Position numbers and translations under genes: made by a program
Shown: piece by piece, positions 1 to 7,776 of the stretch
Position numbering within the stretch: position 1 is the stretch's first letter
Layout of the letters: every line of letters begins with the position of its first letter
Notes under the pieces: model-generated
What the model was told of the DNA's origin: nothing
The model's input: only the letters and a program-made list of their open reading frames with translations
The model's database searches: none
DNA from: Paenibacillus thermotolerans
GTDB taxonomy: Bacteria > Bacillota > Bacilli > Paenibacillales > YIM-B00363
DNA: 64,000 nucleotides
Assembly: GCF_028745515.1 (NCBI RefSeq)
Contig: NZ_JAQZSG010000002.1
Location: forward strand, 272,004 to 336,003
Direction: 5' to 3'

Positions 1-1
1 T

Positions 2-376
2 CTGGAGGCGGTGTGCCGCATCGGAAGCAGTCTGGTCCATTATGTCAGAGTGGAGAAGCTGGGAGAATGGTACCCTTCCGAGCCGTTCGCAAAAGGGGCC
101 GCGGGCAAGCTCGGATTTATCGAGAGCAGCTACGGCAACTTTGAGGTCGTGTCGCCGCTTCGGGACGGGGGCATAGGGCATTGGTACAGAATCAACGATA
201 ACCCGCGCTTTCCGTGGCGAGGTCCGGTGAAATTCGGGTCCGCGAATTATGACGAAGCCATCCTGGTCGAGAACGACGAGAAGCAGCTGACCGCAGTCGC
301 CCGTTATGGCGACAAATACCATTATTTTGTCAGGGACGACCGGAAAAGCTGGGATTGGTTCGGACCGTACGATTAA
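2..376 (+). CDS. C-terminal part of a hypothetical beta-propeller/lectin-like repeat protein
   Basis: The reading frame is open from the first bases of the window, so the true start lies upstream and only about 124 residues are visible. The protein contains spaced aromatic repeats (VHYVRVEKLGEW, GHWYRINDNPRFPW, YHYFVRDDRKSWDW), each a short beta-strand pattern ending in a Trp. This resembles tachylectin/propeller-like repeats in uncharacterised Bacillales proteins. No enzyme motif is visible. The next gene, a HipA-like protein, starts 12 bp downstream and may be cotranscribed. The fold is inferred from the repeat pattern only; no function can be given. Confidence 0.6.
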   Translation: MEAVCRIGSSLVHYVRVEKLGEWYPSEPFAKGAAGKLGFIESSYGNFEVVSPLRDGGIGHWYRINDNPRFPWRGPVKFGSANYDEAILVENDEKQLTAVARYGDKYHYFVRDDRKSWDWFGPYD

Positions 377-388
377 GAGGCGAGTGCG

Positions 389-1183
389 ATGGAGATCCGC
401 GCAGTGCAATACGTCAGGCCGATGAACGAGGGCTGGAGCGAGCCGCACCTGTTCACTTGCGACGACGGTTTAAGTTATGTAGTGAAATTTATGAACAATC
501 CCGACGGTCCGGGCACGCTGGCTAACGAATGGATCGCTTCGCAGCTTGGACCTTTGCTTAACTTGCCGATGACGCAGACACGCATCGTATGGATAACGCG
601 AGACTTGCTGGAGACGTATCCGATGCTCAAGAGCATGGACGTACCGGAAGGGCCGCACATCGGCAGCTTGTTCGAGCAGCAAGCCAAGGTGCTTGACGAC
701 GAGGTCGACCTGTCAACGTGCGCCAATGTCGGCCAAGGCGCGGGAATGATAGTGTTCGACCATTGGATCAACAACGGCGACAGGCATGAAATGCAGGCGA
801 ATGTATTATATGTGCCGGAGCGAAATCGGTTCATGCTCATCGACCATGCCGACGCCTTCTTCGGTCCGGGATGGGAGATGGACGAATGGCTGGACGATCC
901 GGGACATATGGAAACGTTCTGGGGTCCGGTGTATCGCAAATTCGTGCCTTACATCGATGGCCCCGACCCGTTCGGAAACTATATCGCTTTGCTCCGGTCG
1001 ATCGGCGGAGATCAGGTTAAGGCCGCCGTTCACGGCTTGCCTCGCGAATGGGGCATCGGCCGGGAAGAGCGGGAGCGGCTAGTCGAGTTTCTTATGTATC
1101 GCAAGGATCGTATCCATCGCGCGTTGCGGAAGCTGGTTCGGCATTTCCCTCAATGGAAACGCAGTATGGAAGGACACGACTGA
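389..1183 (+). CDS. HipA-like (HipA_2) kinase-fold protein
   Basis: 264 residues. The segment around residues 118-152 (VGQGAGMIVFDHWINNGDRH, then NVLYV...LIDHADAFF) matches the HipA_2 family: a catalytic-loop-like D-x-W-I-x-N-x-D-R-H followed by a metal-binding-like I-D-H motif. It is shorter than toxin HipA (about 440 aa) and lacks the N-subdomain 1 region. No HTH antitoxin (HipB) gene is next to it, so a classical toxin-antitoxin role is not supported. ATG start 12 bp after the preceding gene with the purine-rich stretch aagaggcgag upstream. The substrate cannot be predicted from sequence. Confidence 0.75.
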   Translation: MEIRAVQYVRPMNEGWSEPHLFTCDDGLSYVVKFMNNPDGPGTLANEWIASQLGPLLNLPMTQTRIVWITRDLLETYPMLKSMDVPEGPHIGSLFEQQAKVLDDEVDLSTCANVGQGAGMIVFDHWINNGDRHEMQANVLYVPERNRFMLIDHADAFFGPGWEMDEWLDDPGHMETFWGPVYRKFVPYIDGPDPFGNYIALLRSIGGDQVKAAVHGLPREWGIGREERERLVEFLMYRKDRIHRALRKLVRHFPQWKRSMEGHD

Positions 1184-1192
1184 AAATTACCG

Positions 1193-1221
1193 TTGCATTG
1201 CTCCAATAACCGTGGTAAGAT
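1193..1221 (+). promoter_or_regulatory. Sigma-A type promoter of the riboswitch/ABC exporter operon
   Basis: TTGCAT (1193-1198) and TAAGAT (1216-1221) are separated by exactly 17 bp. Transcription would begin near 1228, just ahead of the conserved ykkC-like sequence. It sits 10 bp after the HipA-like stop codon, so the ABC genes form their own transcription unit. Confidence 0.6.
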
Positions 1222-1231
1222 CTTACATCAA

Positions 1232-1345
1232 ACGGAAGGGCTTCTAGGGCTCCGGACACGAGCGTGTCCGAACCGAGCGAAGCCGGCGATCAAGCAATAG
1301 CGCGCCACACCGTAAGGGATAAAAGACCTTCGGCAAGTTCCGCCC
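1232..1345 (+). promoter_or_regulatory. ykkC-class riboswitch aptamer (guanidine-I / ykkC subtype 2 family)
   Basis: The segment carries the conserved blocks of the ykkC family in order: CTAGGGCTCCG (near 1244), CCGAGCGAAGCCGGC (near 1273), CCACACCG (near 1305) and GGGATAAAAG (1316-1325). The family consensus is CUAGGGUUCCG, CCGAGAGAAACCGGC, ACACGG and GGGAUAAAAG. A stem GGACACG/CGTGTCC is visible in the first helix. Ligands in this family include guanidine (subtype 1), ppGpp (2a), PRPP (2b) and nucleotides (2c). Subtype cannot be fixed by eye, but the 3' end reads AAAAGACC rather than the AAAAGCCCGGG of guanidine-I, which favours a subtype 2 ligand. It precedes an ABC-2 exporter operon, a gene type known downstream of some family members. 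Confidence 0.82.
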
Positions 1346-1380
1346 GACCAAGGGCGAGCTTGACGGAGGTCTTTCTTGCT
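1322..1380 (+). terminator. Intrinsic terminator forming the riboswitch expression platform
   Basis: AAAGACCT (1322-1329) pairs with AGGTCTTT (1367-1374), with additional inner pairing (CAAG/CTTG, CGCCC/GGGCG), followed by CTTGCTTT. The 5' arm overlaps the last conserved aptamer block, so ligand binding and terminator formation should compete. The downstream ABC ATPase gene begins 43 bp later. Confidence 0.75.
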
Positions 1381-1422
1381 TTACCGGGGTGCAGAGACAA
1401 ACAAAGGGAGAGGGAGCATGCA

Positions 1423-2424
1423 ATGACAACGGCAGCGATCAAGATCCGAGGATTGACGAAGACGTTTCGCGCGAAGCGCAAAGGGGCAGGGCTTACCGCA
1501 AGCTTGCGGTCCGTGCTTCGTCCGCAGTATGTCGAGAAGACGGCGGTGGAGGCGATCGAATTCCAGGTGGAGCGGGGGGAAACGGTCGCGTTCCTCGGCC
1601 CGAACGGGGCCGGCAAATCGACGACGATCAAGATGCTGACCGGCATTCTCCACCCGTCCGGAGGCGATGCGAGCGTGCTCGGGCTTACCCCGTGGCGCGA
1701 CCGGCAAAAGCTGTCTTACCGAATCGGCAGCGTGTTCGGGCAAAAGTCGCAGCTATGGTATCACCTGCCGCCGACCGATACGTTCGAGCTGATGAGCCGG
1801 GTGTATGAGCTGAAGCGGAACGACTACAAGACAAGAAGAGATTTGCTGATCGAGCGGTTCCGGCTGCAGCCGTATCTTCAGACGCCGGTCAGAAAGCTGT
1901 CGCTCGGCGAACGGATGCGGTGCGAGCTGGCGGCCGCGCTGCTGCACCGCCCGGAAATCGTCTTTCTTGACGAGCCGACGATCGGGCTGGACGTCATTGT
2001 GAAGCAGCACATACGGGAGCTGATTCGGGAAATGAACCGGGAGGATGGGACGACATTTTTCCTCACCTCGCACGACCCGGGCGACATCGAGCAGCTGTGC
2101 GACCGGGCGATCGTCATTAATCACGGCCGGGTCATTCTGGATGAGCAGGTGGCGGTCATGAAGCGGGAGCTGCTGACGCACAAGACGATCAAGCTGCTGC
2201 TCGGCGAAAAGCGGCCTGACAGCTTCCGGATGGCAGGCACGACCGTTACGAAGCAAACCGGCAGCGAGCTGATACTTTCGGTCGATACGCGGAAGACGAC
2301 GATCGAATCGGTGTTAGGGGAAATCGTAAGCTCTTGCCGGATTGAAGACGTAACGATCGAGGATCCGCCGATGGAGGAAATTATCGCCCACATTTATGAG
2401 AAGAAGGGAGAGGAAGGAGCATGA
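1423..2424 (+). CDS. ABC-2 type exporter, ATP-binding protein
   Basis: 333 residues. Energises export together with the two permeases that follow. Motifs: Walker A GPNGAGKST (about residues 62-70), signature LSLGERMRCELAAAL, Walker B EIVFLDEPTIGLD and switch His in TSHDPGD. The C-terminal 80-90 residues form a DUF4162-like accessory domain typical of NatA-type ATPases. The ATG at 1423 is chosen because a purine-rich SD (gggagaggga) lies just upstream; an upstream in-frame extension would run into the riboswitch. The stop overlaps the next start (ATGA). Controlled by the ykkC-class riboswitch and terminator. The substrate is unknown. Confidence 0.92.
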   Translation: MTTAAIKIRGLTKTFRAKRKGAGLTASLRSVLRPQYVEKTAVEAIEFQVERGETVAFLGPNGAGKSTTIKMLTGILHPSGGDASVLGLTPWRDRQKLSYRIGSVFGQKSQLWYHLPPTDTFELMSRVYELKRNDYKTRRDLLIERFRLQPYLQTPVRKLSLGERMRCELAAALLHRPEIVFLDEPTIGLDVIVKQHIRELIREMNREDGTTFFLTSHDPGDIEQLCDRAIVINHGRVILDEQVAVMKRELLTHKTIKLLLGEKRPDSFRMAGTTVTKQTGSELILSVDTRKTTIESVLGEIVSSCRIEDVTIEDPPMEEIIAHIYEKKGEEGA

Positions 2425-3242
2425 GCGGTTGGACGAGGGCGCCGGTTGCGGCCGTTATGCGCAAATATCCGGCGGTGGCTCATATCACGCTGCGGAACCA
2501 GCTGGCGTATTTGCTGGATTTCCTAGTGCGTACGGTATTTCTGATTATTATTTTGTACATTTTCCTGCAGCTGTGGAGCGCCGTGTTCGCCGGGGAAAAG
2601 GAGCCCGTGATCGCCGGCTATACCTTCTCCCAGATCATCTGGTATCTCATTATTTCCGAAGCGGTTACGCTTGCGTTTCCGAGTCTCGCCTTCCGCATTG
2701 AAGAGGAGGTGAAGGGCGGCGATGTCGCATACCGGCTGACGAGGCCGATCGGATATGTGGGCTTCCATTACGCATCTTATCTCGGCGAGGTCGTCCTCAG
2801 GCTCGGCGTCAATCTGCTCGTCGGGGGAGCGCTCGGCGTTCTGGTGTTCGGGCCGCCGTCGTTCGGCTTCGGGTGGAGCGCGTTCGTTTTGGTGGCGGTC
2901 GGGGCGCTTACGGTGAACTTTTTGCTCAATATGATTGTCGCGTTGTGCGCTTTCTGGGTGGAGGAAACGCAAGGAATCGAATTTGTATATAAAAAGCTGC
3001 TGTTCACCGTCGGGGGCATGATGATGCCGCTGGAGATGTTTCCGGGGTGGCTGCAGGAGGTGTGCCGGTGGCTGCCGTTCCAGGCGGTGCTGTATTTTCC
3101 GGCAAGAACGGTGACGAATTTCCATCCCGGGGAACTGGGCGGCATGCTGGCGGTGCAGTGGGGCTGGTCGGCGGCGCTTGCTGTGGTCGTGGCGTACATG
3201 TACCGGAAGGGGGTGCGGAAGCTCAATGTTAACGGCGGTTAG
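2421..3242 (+). CDS. ABC-2 family permease (DUF990/PF06182 type), subunit 1
   Basis: 273 residues with about six hydrophobic segments (for example LLDFLVRTVFLIIILYIF near residue 33 and ALTVNFLLNMIVALCAFW near 165). The pattern of a conserved central FRIEEEVKGGDVAYRLTRPI loop is typical of the ABC2_membrane_6 family, which occurs as adjacent permease pairs with one ATPase. Start ATG overlaps the ATPase stop by 4 bp, implying translational coupling. Confidence 0.88.
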   Translation: MSGWTRAPVAAVMRKYPAVAHITLRNQLAYLLDFLVRTVFLIIILYIFLQLWSAVFAGEKEPVIAGYTFSQIIWYLIISEAVTLAFPSLAFRIEEEVKGGDVAYRLTRPIGYVGFHYASYLGEVVLRLGVNLLVGGALGVLVFGPPSFGFGWSAFVLVAVGALTVNFLLNMIVALCAFWVEETQGIEFVYKKLLFTVGGMMMPLEMFPGWLQEVCRWLPFQAVLYFPARTVTNFHPGELGGMLAVQWGWSAALAVVVAYMYRKGVRKLNVNGG

Positions 3243-4035
3243 CGGAATGAAATCGTTGGCGGTATTTTTGGGGACTTGTTGGAAATGCAATTTGGCAAGC
3301 GCGCTGGAGTATCGCGTATCGTTCCTGCTTACGGCGGGGATGATGCTGCTCAACGATTTCGTATGGATTTTTTTCTGGAGCGTCTTCTTCAACCGGTTCA
3401 ACGCGGTGAACGGGTGGGAGCTGCAGGATGTCATGATGATGTGGGCGGTAAGCGCCGGCGGGTTCGGCATCGCCGCAACGTTGTTCGGCAACATGAACCG
3501 GATCGCGGTCATGACGGCGAACGGTCAGCTGGACGTGTATTTGGCGCAGCCGAAGCCGGTGCTGCTGAATGTACTGGCGAGCCGCATGTCGGTGTCGGCG
3601 ATCGGAGATTTTTCGTTCTCGGTCGTGCTTTATTTCATGTTTGGCGACGGCACGCTGTCCGGCTTTCTGAAATACGTGCTGGCGCATATCGTATCCGCCG
3701 CAATTTTCTTGTTTTTTTGCGTCGCGATCAATTCCCTCGCCTTCTGGTTCGGCAACGCGGAGGGGCTCAGCCAGCAGCTGTTCATGTCCATGATCACGTT
3801 CACGACGTATCCGACCGACATATTCCGCGGAGCCGGGCGGCTCATTATTTTTACGGTGGTGCCCGCCGGATTCATCAGCTATATGCCGATCGGACTGATG
3901 CGGTCGGCGGTGGATTGGCCGTTCCTGCTAGGCGCGTTGGGAGTGTCCGCGCTGCTGGGGATCGGAGCGGTGAAGCTGTTTTATGCGGGACTGCGCCGTT
4001 ACAGCTCGGGCAATTTAATGGCGATGCGAGGGTAA
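3226..4035 (+). CDS. ABC-2 family permease (DUF990/PF06182 type), subunit 2
   Basis: 269 residues from the ATG at 3226 (a second in-frame ATG at 3247 is also possible). Six predicted membrane segments and an MNRIAVMTANGQLDVYLAQP loop that parallels the GGDVAYRLTRP loop of subunit 1, as expected for the two halves of a heterodimeric transmembrane unit. The start overlaps the end of subunit 1 by 17 bp and is preceded by GGAAGGGGG. Closes the riboswitch-controlled operon; the next gene begins 79 bp later with its own RBS. Confidence 0.87.
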   Translation: MLTAVSGMKSLAVFLGTCWKCNLASALEYRVSFLLTAGMMLLNDFVWIFFWSVFFNRFNAVNGWELQDVMMMWAVSAGGFGIAATLFGNMNRIAVMTANGQLDVYLAQPKPVLLNVLASRMSVSAIGDFSFSVVLYFMFGDGTLSGFLKYVLAHIVSAAIFLFFCVAINSLAFWFGNAEGLSQQLFMSMITFTTYPTDIFRGAGRLIIFTVVPAGFISYMPIGLMRSAVDWPFLLGALGVSALLGIGAVKLFYAGLRRYSSGNLMAMRG

Positions 4036-4114
4036 ACTCGCGTCTCGTGACGAATAGAGGCCGCTTCCGTTAGAATAAGATAGAGAAAAAGAGGGGATGG
4101 GGGATGGTGGAAAA

Positions 4115-4675
4115 ATGGAGCTAATGGACGGCATTTTGACGAGAAGAAGCATCGGCAGGGTGAAGCCGGAGGCGGTCGATAAAGAGCTGATCGCGAAGGT
4201 GCTGGAGGCGGCGGTATGGGCGCCGAACCATCGGCACACGGAGCCGTGGAGGTTTGTCGTGATGACGGGGGACGGGCGCGGCCGATTGGGAGACGCTTAT
4301 GCGGACATCTATAGGCTGGAGCATCCGGATGCGGACGAGGAGTCGGTGCGGAAGCAGCGGGCGAAGGCGTTTCGCGCTCCGGTCGTGGCGGCGGCGTGCT
4401 GCTCTCCGTCCGGAGCCAAGGGCGTCATTGAGCTTGAGGAGTACGCTGCGGTGTATGCGGGCATTCAAAATATGCTGCTTGACGCGCACTCGCTCGGGTT
4501 AGGCGCGATTTGGCGCACGGGGGAGCCGGCGTACCATCCCCGCATGAACGAAGCGTTCGGGCTTGGGGAGCAGGATCGGGTGCTGGGGCTGATCTACATC
4601 GGCTGGCCCGATATGGAGCCGCCGAAGGCGGTCCGCACCCCCGCGGCGGAGCGGACGGTATGGATCGAGGAGTGA
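4115..4675 (+). CDS. Nitroreductase family flavoprotein
   Basis: 186 residues. FMN-dependent NAD(P)H oxidoreductase fold: N-terminal MDGILTRRSIGRVKPEAV (the FMN phosphate-binding Arg-rich motif), WAPNHRHTEPWRFVVMTG, and C-terminal LGLGAIWRTG...LGLIYIGWP. It most resembles the short YdjA-type nitroreductases. The ATG at 4115 is preferred over the ATG at 4097 because GGTGG lies 4 bp upstream of it, whereas the first ATG has its purine run directly abutting. Physiological substrate unknown. A strong terminator follows. Confidence 0.88.
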   Translation: MELMDGILTRRSIGRVKPEAVDKELIAKVLEAAVWAPNHRHTEPWRFVVMTGDGRGRLGDAYADIYRLEHPDADEESVRKQRAKAFRAPVVAAACCSPSGAKGVIELEEYAAVYAGIQNMLLDAHSLGLGAIWRTGEPAYHPRMNEAFGLGEQDRVLGLIYIGWPDMEPPKAVRTPAAERTVWIEE

Positions 4676-4683
4676 CGTTGAAC

Positions 4684-4738
4684 GGTCAGGAACGGCCTGC
4701 GTGCTGCGAGCGCGGGTCCGGTTCTGGCTTGTTTTTTT
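4684..4738 (+). terminator. Intrinsic terminator after the nitroreductase gene
   Basis: A GC-rich imperfect stem (GGTCAGGAACGGCC against GGTCCGGTTCTGGC, loop near 4705-4710) is followed by seven T residues at 4732-4738. Confidence 0.75.
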
Positions 4739-4790
4739 GGTAGAGATGGGGCGGGGCGGGACGGCGGATCGGCGGATCGGTTTCGCCGGG

Positions 4791-4815
4791 GATAACACCA
4801 AAAGTTGGTGTTATC
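4791..4815. repeat. Perfect 11-bp palindrome with 3-nt loop
   Basis: GATAACACCAA (4791-4801), AAG, TTGGTGTTATC (4805-4815). No T-tract follows, so it is not an ordinary terminator. Its centre lies about 61 bp upstream of the centre of the next palindrome (4849-4879), the same step seen in the other palindrome arrays in this window. Confidence 0.7.
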
Positions 4816-4847
4816 GCGGTCGGAGGGGGATCGTAGGCGGTGGCGAG

Positions 4848-4935
4848 CAACGGAACAAAGTTCAATCAAAGTTCCGTTGGAGGCAGCTAGTTTGGCGGTG
4901 TGGAGGCTGCAGCGGAATAAAGTTCCGTTCAAGGT
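4848..4935. repeat. Intergenic CGGAAYAAAGTTCCG palindromic repeat, two units
   Basis: Unit 1: CAACGGAAC (4849-4857) pairs with GTTCCGTTG (4871-4879), with a short insertion in the loop. Unit 2: CAGCGGAATAAAGTTCCGTT begins at 4910. The unit starts are 61 bp apart. Related units, with similar flanks (GAGGTGGTC and GAGGCAGCT-TTTG-CGGTG), recur at 24130, 24182, 60586, 60638 and 60690. The whole interval 4739-5076 holds no recognisable gene. Confidence 0.8.
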
Positions 4936-5076
4936 GGTCTCTTTGCAGGAGAAGCGGCATTACGCACGACAAATGGAAGCGAACTGTAATTTTTCGGTGA
5001 GCGCGCCGCCGGATTGGTGTATGATAAAGGATAACAGTAATGCACACGTTCGGATCGGTTGGGGGAGTGGCGGAAG

Positions 5077-5979
5077 TTGGCGTCGTTGTTGCTTCGTTTT
5101 TTGGCGGGAATCGTTTCTTCGATAGTGTTTCCCGTCATACTTGCGATCGTGTTCTTATTCACATTGGGCGGGGGAGAAGCGGGGCCGTTATACTTTATCC
5201 TGTTCATCGCCGTGTTTGCCGCACCCGTGTATCTAATCGCCGGCATCCCGGTGTCGCTTGCAATCGACGGCTTCGCCGGCGCGCTTCGTCTTCGATCGGG
5301 GCCGGTTCCGCACCTCGTCAAGGCGCCGCTGTACGCAGCCGCGGGGTACATTGTGTTTTATTTCTTTATTCAATCGATATCGGGACCACCGTACGGTATC
5401 TCTTCACCGACTTCGACAGCGACGTTATTGATCGGTTCCTTTGCGGCTCTACTGTACTATGTGATCCTGGAGCTGCTGCAAAAAGCGGCAGGCCTCAACA
5501 GACAGCACGCGGCAATCGCACCGCCGGAGCCGATCGTTACGGAGCGATTGCGCATCATGCCGTGCACTCCGGAGCGGCTGGAGGAAGCGAAGCGGCAAAG
5601 CTACCCCGTGGGAAACCATGTGACATGGTATTTGTCGCATTTGAAGCGGGATCCGGAATGGATCGGCTGGGGGACATGGCTCGTGCAGACGCTGGACACC
5701 GGGCGGTTCGTCGGGGACGCAGGCTTCAAAGGCAAGCCGGACAGCGGCATGTGCGTGGAGATCGGGTACGGCTTCCTGCCGGAGGCGCGCGGCATCGGCT
5801 ACGGCACCGAAACGGCGAAGGCGCTTGTCGAGTGGGCGTTCCGGCAAGGTGTGCGGCAGGTCATCGCCGAGACGGAGAAGACGAACGACGCTTCCATTCA
5901 CGTGCTCAGCAAGCTTGGGTTCACGAGGTACCATGAAACGGAACGATTTTATTACTGGCAGTTGTACAGGAGGGACTGA
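5077..5979 (+). CDS. Membrane-anchored GNAT acetyltransferase fusion
   Basis: 300 residues. The first about 140 residues contain four hydrophobic stretches (for example FPVILAIVFLFTL, YFILFIAVFAAPVYLIAG, ALLYYVILELL). The rest is a RimJ-like GNAT domain: TERLRIMPCTPERLEEA, VEIGYGFLPEARGIGYGTET (acetyl-CoA pyrophosphate loop) and NDASIHVLSKLGFTRYHETE. GNAT enzymes normally stand alone and soluble, so a four-helix membrane module in front is unusual. The TTG at 5077 is chosen because GGGGGAG (5061-5067) lies 9 nt upstream. It ends 3 bp before the BmrC-like gene, indicating one operon with the exporter. Substrate unknown; modification of a compound at the membrane before export is only an inference. 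Confidence 0.82.
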   Translation: MASLLLRFLAGIVSSIVFPVILAIVFLFTLGGGEAGPLYFILFIAVFAAPVYLIAGIPVSLAIDGFAGALRLRSGPVPHLVKAPLYAAAGYIVFYFFIQSISGPPYGISSPTSTATLLIGSFAALLYYVILELLQKAAGLNRQHAAIAPPEPIVTERLRIMPCTPERLEEAKRQSYPVGNHVTWYLSHLKRDPEWIGWGTWLVQTLDTGRFVGDAGFKGKPDSGMCVEIGYGFLPEARGIGYGTETAKALVEWAFRQGVRQVIAETEKTNDASIHVLSKLGFTRYHETERFYYWQLYRRD

Positions 5980-5982
5980 ACG

Positions 5983-7776
5983 ATGGAGCGAAAAAGCATT
6001 TTTCGGGAGCATATTTTGCGCCACAAATGGTCTTATATCCTAGGCTTCATTCTCGTTACCGTCTCATCGCTGCTTCAGCTGCTCATTCCGGCATTAATGG
6101 GTCAGTTCACCGACCGGCTGGAGCAGAAAATTTTGACGTCCGAAGGGATCGCGGCGCTGGCCGCCGGCATCGCGGCGGCGGCGCTCGGCACGGCGCTCTT
6201 CCGGTCGGTCGGCCGGATTTATTTGTTTCGTCTGGCACGGGAGCTGGAGAAACGGGTGCGCAACGATTTGTTCACGCACTGGGAACGAATGCCGGCGCAG
6301 TACTATAACAATCAGCGGATCGGCGATCTGATGGCGCACGGCGTCAGCGACGTCGGCGTCATGCGGGAAGTGACGATGGGCGCATACTTTCAGGTGATGG
6401 AGGCCGTGGTTATGATCGGAGTTACGGTCGTGGCCATGGCCGGTTCTATTTCGCCGCTGTTGACGCTTCTCACGCTGCTGCCGCTGCCGATGCTGTCGGC
6501 GCTGGCGTACCGGTTTCACCGCACCGTTCAGAAGCAATCCTCCGAGGTGCAGGACGCCATCGGCGATATGACGAGCCGGGTGCAGGAGTTCGTGGCGGGC
6601 ATAAGGGTAGTCAAATCGTTCGTGCAGGAGCGGCGCGAAATCGAACGGTTTTCGAAGGCGAACCGATACGGAGTGGAAACGAACGTAAGGCTCGTCCGCA
6701 CGAACTCGAAGTTCAACGGGGCGAGCTCGGCGATTGTCGGCGTCAGCTTCCTAATTTCCGTTATCTACGGCGGGGTGATGGTGCTCAATGGCGTCATCTC
6801 GCTGGGCGAATTCGTAGCGTTCAACACGTATTTGTCGATGCTGATCGGACCGATCGAAAACATCGGCCGCGTCATGAACGTGCTGCAGAAGGGTTGGGCG
6901 TCGGAGAAGCGGCTGCTGCACATATTGAACACCGCCCCCGAGGTTAAGGACGGCCCCGATACGAACAATGAGATCGAACACTTGGAGGGCGCTGTCGCGT
7001 TCCGCAATCTGACGTTCACATATCCGGGTTCGAAGCGTCCGGCGCTGCGGAATATTACGCTGAACGTGCCGAAGGGCACCTCGCTTGCCATCGTCGGCAA
7101 GGTCGGGAGCGGCAAGAGCACGCTCGTACACTTGCTCGTCAGGCAGTACAATCCGCCGATCGGCACGCTGTATATGGACGGTAACGATATTTTGACCGTG
7201 CCGCTTTCGACGCTGCGGAGCGATATCGGCTTCGTGCCGCAGGACGGATTTTTATTCTCGTCGACGATCAAGGAGAACATCGGGTTCGATCCGCAGCCGC
7301 ACTCCTTCTGCGAGGTGAAAGAGGCGGCCCGCATCGCGCAAGTGTACGACAACATTATCGAGTTTCCTAAGGGCTTCGATACGGAGCTCGGAGAACGCGG
7401 GCTGTCGCTCTCGGGCGGCCAGCGGCAGCGGGTAAGCATCGCCCGCGCGGTCATTAAGAAGCCGGCGATTCTCGTCTTCGACGACAGCCTCTCCGCGGTC
7501 GATACGTTGACGGAGGACCGGATCTTGGCCGAGCTCGACAACGTCATGAAGGATCGGACGACGATCATTATCGGACACCGGATTTCCTCGGTGCGCCGGG
7601 CAGAGCAAATCATCGTCATGGACGAAGGCCGCATCGTCGAGCGCGGCACGCACGAACAGCTGCTGCGTCTGGGCGGTATTTATGCCGACATGTACCACAA
7701 GCAGCTGATGGATGAGGAGTCTCAACGCACGGAGACGCAGGATTCTCATGATTTGCCGAAGGAGGTCGGGAGATAG
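5983..7776 (+). CDS. bmrC: Heterodimeric multidrug ABC exporter, BmrC-like half (degenerate site)
   Basis: 597 residues: six-helix transmembrane domain (about 15-310), then a nucleotide-binding domain with Walker A VGKVGSGKST, signature LSGGQRQRVSIARA, Walker B ILVFDDSLSAVD and H-loop GHRIS. The catalytic Glu after Walker B is Asp (FDDS), the hallmark of the degenerate partner in heterodimeric exporters such as BmrC or TM287. ATG at 5983 with AGGAGGG upstream. The partner gene begins immediately after the stop. Likely role is efflux of toxic amphiphiles. The symbol is assigned by architecture, gene order and motif pattern. Confidence 0.85.
   Translation: MERKSIFREHILRHKWSYILGFILVTVSSLLQLLIPALMGQFTDRLEQKILTSEGIAALAAGIAAAALGTALFRSVGRIYLFRLARELEKRVRNDLFTHWERMPAQYYNNQRIGDLMAHGVSDVGVMREVTMGAYFQVMEAVVMIGVTVVAMAGSISPLLTLLTLLPLPMLSALAYRFHRTVQKQSSEVQDAIGDMTSRVQEFVAGIRVVKSFVQERREIERFSKANRYGVETNVRLVRTNSKFNGASSAIVGVSFLISVIYGGVMVLNGVISLGEFVAFNTYLSMLIGPIENIGRVMNVLQKGWASEKRLLHILNTAPEVKDGPDTNNEIEHLEGAVAFRNLTFTYPGSKRPALRNITLNVPKGTSLAIVGKVGSGKSTLVHLLVRQYNPPIGTLYMDGNDILTVPLSTLRSDIGFVPQDGFLFSSTIKENIGFDPQPHSFCEVKEAARIAQVYDNIIEFPKGFDTELGERGLSLSGGQRQRVSIARAVIKKPAILVFDDSLSAVDTLTEDRILAELDNVMKDRTTIIIGHRISSVRRAEQIIVMDEGRIVERGTHEQLLRLGGIYADMYHKQLMDEESQRTETQDSHDLPKEVGR

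Noticed and set aside
389..1183. HipBA toxin-antitoxin module
   Set aside because: The protein is a short HipA_2-type homolog and no HipB-like HTH gene is adjacent.
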